This document shows, one piece after another, positions 60,681 to 64,000 of a stretch of DNA of 64,000 nt (within the stretch, counting starts at the first letter, position 1; every line of letters begins with the position of its first letter). The DNA is from Parabacteroides bouchesdurhonensis. GTDB lineage: Bacteria > Bacteroidota > Bacteroidia > Bacteroidales > Tannerellaceae. A model generated the notes under the pieces. The model had not been told where the DNA came from and made no database searches. It was given only the letters and a program-made list of their open reading frames with translations. A program made the position numbers and the translations under genes. The DNA is taken from the NCBI RefSeq assembly GCF_900186615.1, contig NZ_LT896588.1:343361-407360 (forward strand), given 5' to 3'.

Positions 60681-60770
60681 GCATAATAGTTAAATTTATT
60701 TCTCTGTAAAACAAAATATAGGGGAACATTTGTTATATCCCCAAACGTCACTAATAAAAACACAAACAAA

Positions 60771-61373
60771 ATGAAAAAGTATTTTATCGCAATTGCAGCC
60801 TTGGGACTTTTGGCTGCTTGTAGTGGAAAACAATCCCAAAAGAATGTTCCTGTAGAAGTAGAGGAAGAAAGCATAACCGTAGCTGAGGCTGTGCCTGTAG
60901 AGGCAGCTCCGATTATTCCTTCTATGAAAGAAAAAACAGCGAAACCGATCAATATGCGTGACTCTTTAAAAACTGATCCGAAAAAAGGAGCTGTAATACA
61001 AAAGAAGTACAAAGGTAAAGTTAAAGCCGCTAAAAGCGATGCCAAAAGCAGTACTGCCAAAGCCGCTCCGGAAGTTGATTACGACCTGACAATGTATTAT
61101 CAACAAGATGACACCAACAATGGCGTATATGAAATGGACGCGATTTATTTACAGGAAGATAACGGACAAAACAAAACATATACATCGACAGGTAAACGAG
61201 AAGTAAAGAAAGGCACTCCTAAAGATGCCAACGCAACTGTTTATGCTCTTATCCCGAGTGACGGCAGTGATATAATTTACTTTTTAGTAGATGGAAACAC
61301 TCTTGTTTTGCTTGATGAAGAACTTCAACCGTTAAGCGGTGATATTAGTTATGTACTAACAGAAGTACAATAA
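60771..61373 (+). CDS. Lipoprotein with NlpE-like domain
   Basis: 200 residues. Lipoprotein signal MKKYFIAIAALGLLAAC. An acidic then Lys/Ala-rich linker (~20-100) precedes a small beta-domain: DYDLTMYYQQDDTNNGVYEM, KTYTSTGKREVKKGTP and FLVDGNTLVLLDEELQPL, which resembles NlpE-N lipoproteins linked to copper or envelope stress. The CXXC motif of E. coli NlpE is absent. Placement as NlpE-like is tentative. Confidence 0.65.
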   Translation: MKKYFIAIAALGLLAACSGKQSQKNVPVEVEEESITVAEAVPVEAAPIIPSMKEKTAKPINMRDSLKTDPKKGAVIQKKYKGKVKAAKSDAKSSTAKAAPEVDYDLTMYYQQDDTNNGVYEMDAIYLQEDNGQNKTYTSTGKREVKKGTPKDANATVYALIPSDGSDIIYFLVDGNTLVLLDEELQPLSGDISYVLTEVQ

Positions 61374-61401
61374 TTTAAAGCAGCACATCTTTGTATATAT
61401 A

Positions 61402-61442
61402 GAAAAGAGGCACTTCTCTACATAGAGAGAAGGCCTCTTTTC
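61402..61442. terminator. Bidirectional terminator between convergent genes
   Basis: GAAAAGAGGC (61402-61411) pairs with GCCTCTTTTC (61433-61442), with an inner CTTCTCT/AGAGAAG helix. Confidence 0.9.
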
Positions 61443-61460
61443 ATGTTTATATAAGCTTGT

Positions 61461-62648
61461 TTATTTAATACCTAACTTCGCTTTTATAGCATTAGGAATG
61501 GCATCTTTATGAACAATGATATTCATTGTTTTATATTTCACAAATGCTTCCGAAGCATACCAAACTCCTTTATAATTATTATCTGTTCCCCAAGAATTCT
61601 TAACCATGTAAAATTTCTTTCCGTTTTGATCTTTGGCAATGCCATAAATCTGCATGCCATGATCGTCTGTTGTCTGATAATTATCATAAGCAATTTGACG
61701 CATATCCTGAGTAATGTCTAACTCCTTGCACGGTTTATTCAGCATCTTTTTGATTTCTTCATCCTTTTCCTTTTTACTTAAACCTAACCAATGATCTTGA
61801 TCCGAGCCACTACGTTCCATTGATTCTATGTCGGGAACAACAGCTATACCGTTGCGGGTAAAACCTTTTTCACTAACATCCGAACCCCATGCTATTGTAT
61901 AACCGGTATTAATTGCATTATCAAAAACCTGCATTAACTCATCAATAGGTAAATTATAGGAATCAGACCAACGCCAGTTATCTTCCACTTCAATAGGAAA
62001 CGTAGTATAAAACGGATGATGCGTATAAGAAGTCAATGACACATAATCATCAGGATTCAAACCCAACTCCTTAGCAAAACTCATTGGTGTATAATCTTTT
62101 CCTTTATAAGTAAATGTTTCAGGAAGCTCACCAAGATAAGCATCAATAATACCATCAAAGCCTTTTTTCCAAGCTGTAGACAATTTTCCATTCGGATTCT
62201 TTATCAATGTACTTAAATATGCAGTAGCAACCTGTTCCATTTCACTATGAGCGTGCATGTCTTCACCATATTGCAAACCGGTCATCACTTCCTCCGGGAC
62301 AACGCCATAGTTTTTCCATGCGTATAAAACATCATAAAAAGAACCACCTTGCGCAAAGTTCAGTTTCCCGTGAAGTCTTACATATTTATCTGCTTTATCT
62401 TTATAAGAATGGTTTACAATATACATTTCGGATAAATCATATTCTCCTTTACCCATACGAAGCAATTCTGACTCCAAGAATCCCAACGTAGAAAAACACC
62501 AGCATGTTCCTGTACGATTTTGATTTTTAACCGAAGTAATTTTCAATTCTTTAACCGGAGTGAAAACATAATCTCCCTGTGTTTCCTGCGCACCCACCGT
62601 TGTAAGTGAACATGCCAATAATAAACTGGCGGCGATAAGTCTCTTCAT
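61461..62648 (-). CDS. Secreted C1-family aminopeptidase C/bleomycin-hydrolase-like protease
   Basis: 395 residues. Sec signal MKRLIAASLLLACSLTTVGAQ, so exported, unlike the cytoplasmic PepC of lactic acid bacteria. Catalytic Cys in NRTGTCWCFSTLGFLESEL, His in DDHGMQIYG, Asn in VKNSWGTDNN. It removes residues from peptides or cleaves peptides in the periplasm. Divergent from proC. Confidence 0.92.
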   Translation of the reverse strand: MKRLIAASLLLACSLTTVGAQETQGDYVFTPVKELKITSVKNQNRTGTCWCFSTLGFLESELLRMGKGEYDLSEMYIVNHSYKDKADKYVRLHGKLNFAQGGSFYDVLYAWKNYGVVPEEVMTGLQYGEDMHAHSEMEQVATAYLSTLIKNPNGKLSTAWKKGFDGIIDAYLGELPETFTYKGKDYTPMSFAKELGLNPDDYVSLTSYTHHPFYTTFPIEVEDNWRWSDSYNLPIDELMQVFDNAINTGYTIAWGSDVSEKGFTRNGIAVVPDIESMERSGSDQDHWLGLSKKEKDEEIKKMLNKPCKELDITQDMRQIAYDNYQTTDDHGMQIYGIAKDQNGKKFYMVKNSWGTDNNYKGVWYASEAFVKYKTMNIIVHKDAIPNAIKAKLGIK

Positions 62649-62692
62649 ATTCTTATTATTAATTATTAAATTAGCAATTAGTCATTTGCCTG

Positions 62693-62724
62693 CAAATGTA
62701 ATAGATTTATTTTATATACATTTG
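62693..62724. promoter_or_regulatory. Divergent -7 boxes for the C1 peptidase and proC
   Basis: TACATTTG on the minus strand (62693-62700) and TACATTTG on the plus strand (62717-62724), arranged back to back. Confidence 0.6.
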
Positions 62725-62758
62725 TACAAAACATGATTATTAATTAAATAACTAACAA

Positions 62759-63562
62759 ATGAAAATAACAATCATCGGCTCCGGAAACATGGGAGGAGCT
62801 ATTGCCCGCGGTCTGGCCCAAAGCCCTGTATTCAAAGCATCCGATATAACTTGCACGGCTCATTCGGAAGAAACATTAACTAGAATGCGAATGGCTAATC
62901 CAGATTTTATCCTGTCCCATAATAACATTGAATCTGTTCAAGGCAGAGACATTGTAGTTATTGCAGTTAAGCCATGGAAAGTTGAAACGATTATAAACGA
63001 AATAAAACCGGTGTTAGATTACAATAAACAAATTATCGTATCCGTTGCAGCCGGTATTACTTTTGAACAATTAAATACATTTCTTGCAAAAGAAACTGAT
63101 TCTAAAAAAATGATTCATCCTGCCATTTTCCGGGCAATACCAAATACAGCTATAGAAATATGTAGCAGTATGACATTCGTTTCCGCATATAATAGTTCCC
63201 AAGAACAAACAGACGTAATTCTTAACATTTTTAATGAACTTGGCAATACTTTATTAATAGAAGAACGATTAATGACAGCCGGAACAGCACTAGCTTCCTG
63301 TGGTATTGCTTTTGCTTTTCGTTATATTCGCGCAGCTATAGAAGGAGGTGTAGAATTAGGTTTTTATCCAAAACAGGCACAAGAAATAGTTGCATATACA
63401 GTAAAAGGGGCAGTAGATTTATTACTTAAAAACAAAAGCAACCCCGAAGTAGAAATTGACAAAGTGACTACTCCCGGAGGTATAACCATTAAAGGATTAA
63501 ACGAAATGGAACTATCCGGCTTTACACCTGCTATCATAAAAGGGTTAAAAGCCTGCAAATAG
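62759..63562 (+). CDS. proC: Pyrroline-5-carboxylate reductase
   Basis: 267 residues. Nucleotide site ITIIGSGNMGGAIARGL. Signature region near the C-terminus: VTTPGGITIKGLNEMELSGF. It makes proline from pyrroline-5-carboxylate with NAD(P)H. In many Bacteroides it follows the arg genes directly; here two genes lie between. Confidence 0.94.
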   Translation: MKITIIGSGNMGGAIARGLAQSPVFKASDITCTAHSEETLTRMRMANPDFILSHNNIESVQGRDIVVIAVKPWKVETIINEIKPVLDYNKQIIVSVAAGITFEQLNTFLAKETDSKKMIHPAIFRAIPNTAIEICSSMTFVSAYNSSQEQTDVILNIFNELGNTLLIEERLMTAGTALASCGIAFAFRYIRAAIEGGVELGFYPKQAQEIVAYTVKGAVDLLLKNKSNPEVEIDKVTTPGGITIKGLNEMELSGFTPAIIKGLKACK

Positions 63563-63572
63563 AAACTTTACT

Positions 63573-63607
63573 CCTGTTTGATAAATAATGTTTATTCATC
63601 AAACAGG
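63573..63607 (+). terminator. Terminator after proC
   Basis: CCTGTTTGAT (63573-63582) pairs with ATCAAACAGG (63598-63607), with an inner A/T helix. The rest of 63,563-63,893 shows no gene; it is very AT-rich and probably holds the next gene's promoter. Confidence 0.78.
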
Positions 63608-63893
63608 AAATAAATTTACCTTCCTCATTTATCAAATAGAAAACCACATTGAATAACAAGCATATAAAAATTCCATTTTTCGACAAAGTGTTAAAAATTC
63701 ACCCGTAAACAAAAATTTAACATTAAAAAGCACATTTTTATTTTCCAAACATCTTATATTCGCTGCGTCGTTTATTAAAATATTTAACGAATGCCGTTGC
63801 CAAAAACTAAAGATTTGGTCAACAACAAAAGGAAAAAAATCACAGCATACTACAAAGTATGCCAATTTATCCACTTTATAAAAATAACCTTGT

Positions 63894-64000
63894 ATGAGTA
63901 GAAATGTCAGACAAAGGAAAAAGCTCGTTCAAACAGCAATCATTCTCGGGCTTTTATCCGGCATTGGAACAATTAATGCTGATGCCGTTGTTCCTTCAGA
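63894..64000 (+). CDS. Exported protein, N-terminal fragment (runs off the window)
   Basis: Starts MSRNVRQRKKLVQTAIILGL and continues LSGIGTINADAVVPS to the window edge. The basic start, hydrophobic core and ADA site make a Sec signal peptide. Nothing more can be said about its function. Confidence 0.55.
   Translation, partial: MSRNVRQRKKLVQTAIILGLLSGIGTINADAVVPS

Noticed and set aside
63632-63874. 80-codon minus-strand frame after proC
   Set aside because: Very AT-rich chance frame with no conserved text, opposite the probable promoter of the next gene.
1-64000. CRISPR arrays, rRNA or tRNA genes
   Set aside because: I saw no regularly spaced repeats and no recognisable rRNA or tRNA sequence; without a covariance search a tRNA could still be missed.

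Overview
The window looks like a chromosomal segment of a gut-type Bacteroidales bacterium (Bacteroides/Parabacteroides-like; I cannot fix the genus). The signs are many TAnnTTTG (-7) promoters, 6-bladed beta-propeller lipoproteins, an ECF sigma/FecR/TonB-receptor set, IntDOT-like integrases, DUF3408/DUF3876 mobile-element genes and an argR-GNAT-argG-argC-argD operon.

Layout. (1) About 1-8,960 is AT-rich backbone: the end of an NhaD-type antiporter, a BadF-type sugar kinase with murQ, an MgtC-like protein, a GNAT/uracil-DNA-glycosylase fusion, a glutamine synthetase, a glycerophosphodiesterase lipoprotein, and a beta-propeller lipoprotein beside a decayed paralogue. (2) About 9,100-51,625 is an accessory island. 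It opens with a tyrosine recombinase gene that is cut in two by a second element of about 12.4 kb. That inner element carries two IntDOT-like integrases, three excisionase-like HTH proteins, a Mob accessory gene, an oriT-like cluster of inverted repeats, and an ECF-sigma/FecR/TonB-receptor cargo. The recombinase's missing 3' end, with the catalytic Tyr, resumes at 22,570. (3) About 22,960-46,550 is a GC-richer cargo of reductases and hydrolases: five aldo/keto reductases, two iron-ADH-family proteins, flavodoxins, ferredoxins, a membrane polyferredoxin, a flavin reductase, several alpha/beta hydrolases, an exported cupin-CMD protein, transporters, an AraC-family regulator and a TatA/TatC pair. 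Many products carry Sec, lipoprotein or Tat signals. (4) About 46,600-51,625 holds a decayed gene and a compact operon: XRE regulator, PIN-GNAT-(ASCH/EVE-like) protein, ASCH protein, Fic protein and a truncated AlbA_2-domain gene. (5) About 51,626-64,000 is backbone again: a truncated, frameshifted response regulator, an OMPLA-like phospholipase, a MutS-family protein, an M48 lipoprotein protease, the arginine operon, a lipoprotein, a secreted C1 peptidase and proC.

The most interesting system is region 3. Seven promoters there share a 22-nt motif that starts exactly 39 nt upstream of the -7 box, on both strands, and so define a single candidate regulon probably controlled by the AraC protein at 43,455-44,261. 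Its iron-ADH and aldo/keto reductases recall the E. coli YqhC-YqhD-DkgA aldehyde-stress regulon, but here much of the chemistry is predicted to be exported, with Fe-S/flavodoxin carriers and Tat components encoded alongside. I infer a periplasmic reductive detoxification (electrophile/aldehyde/quinone) system. The substrate is unknown, and in this copy tatC carries an in-frame TGA.
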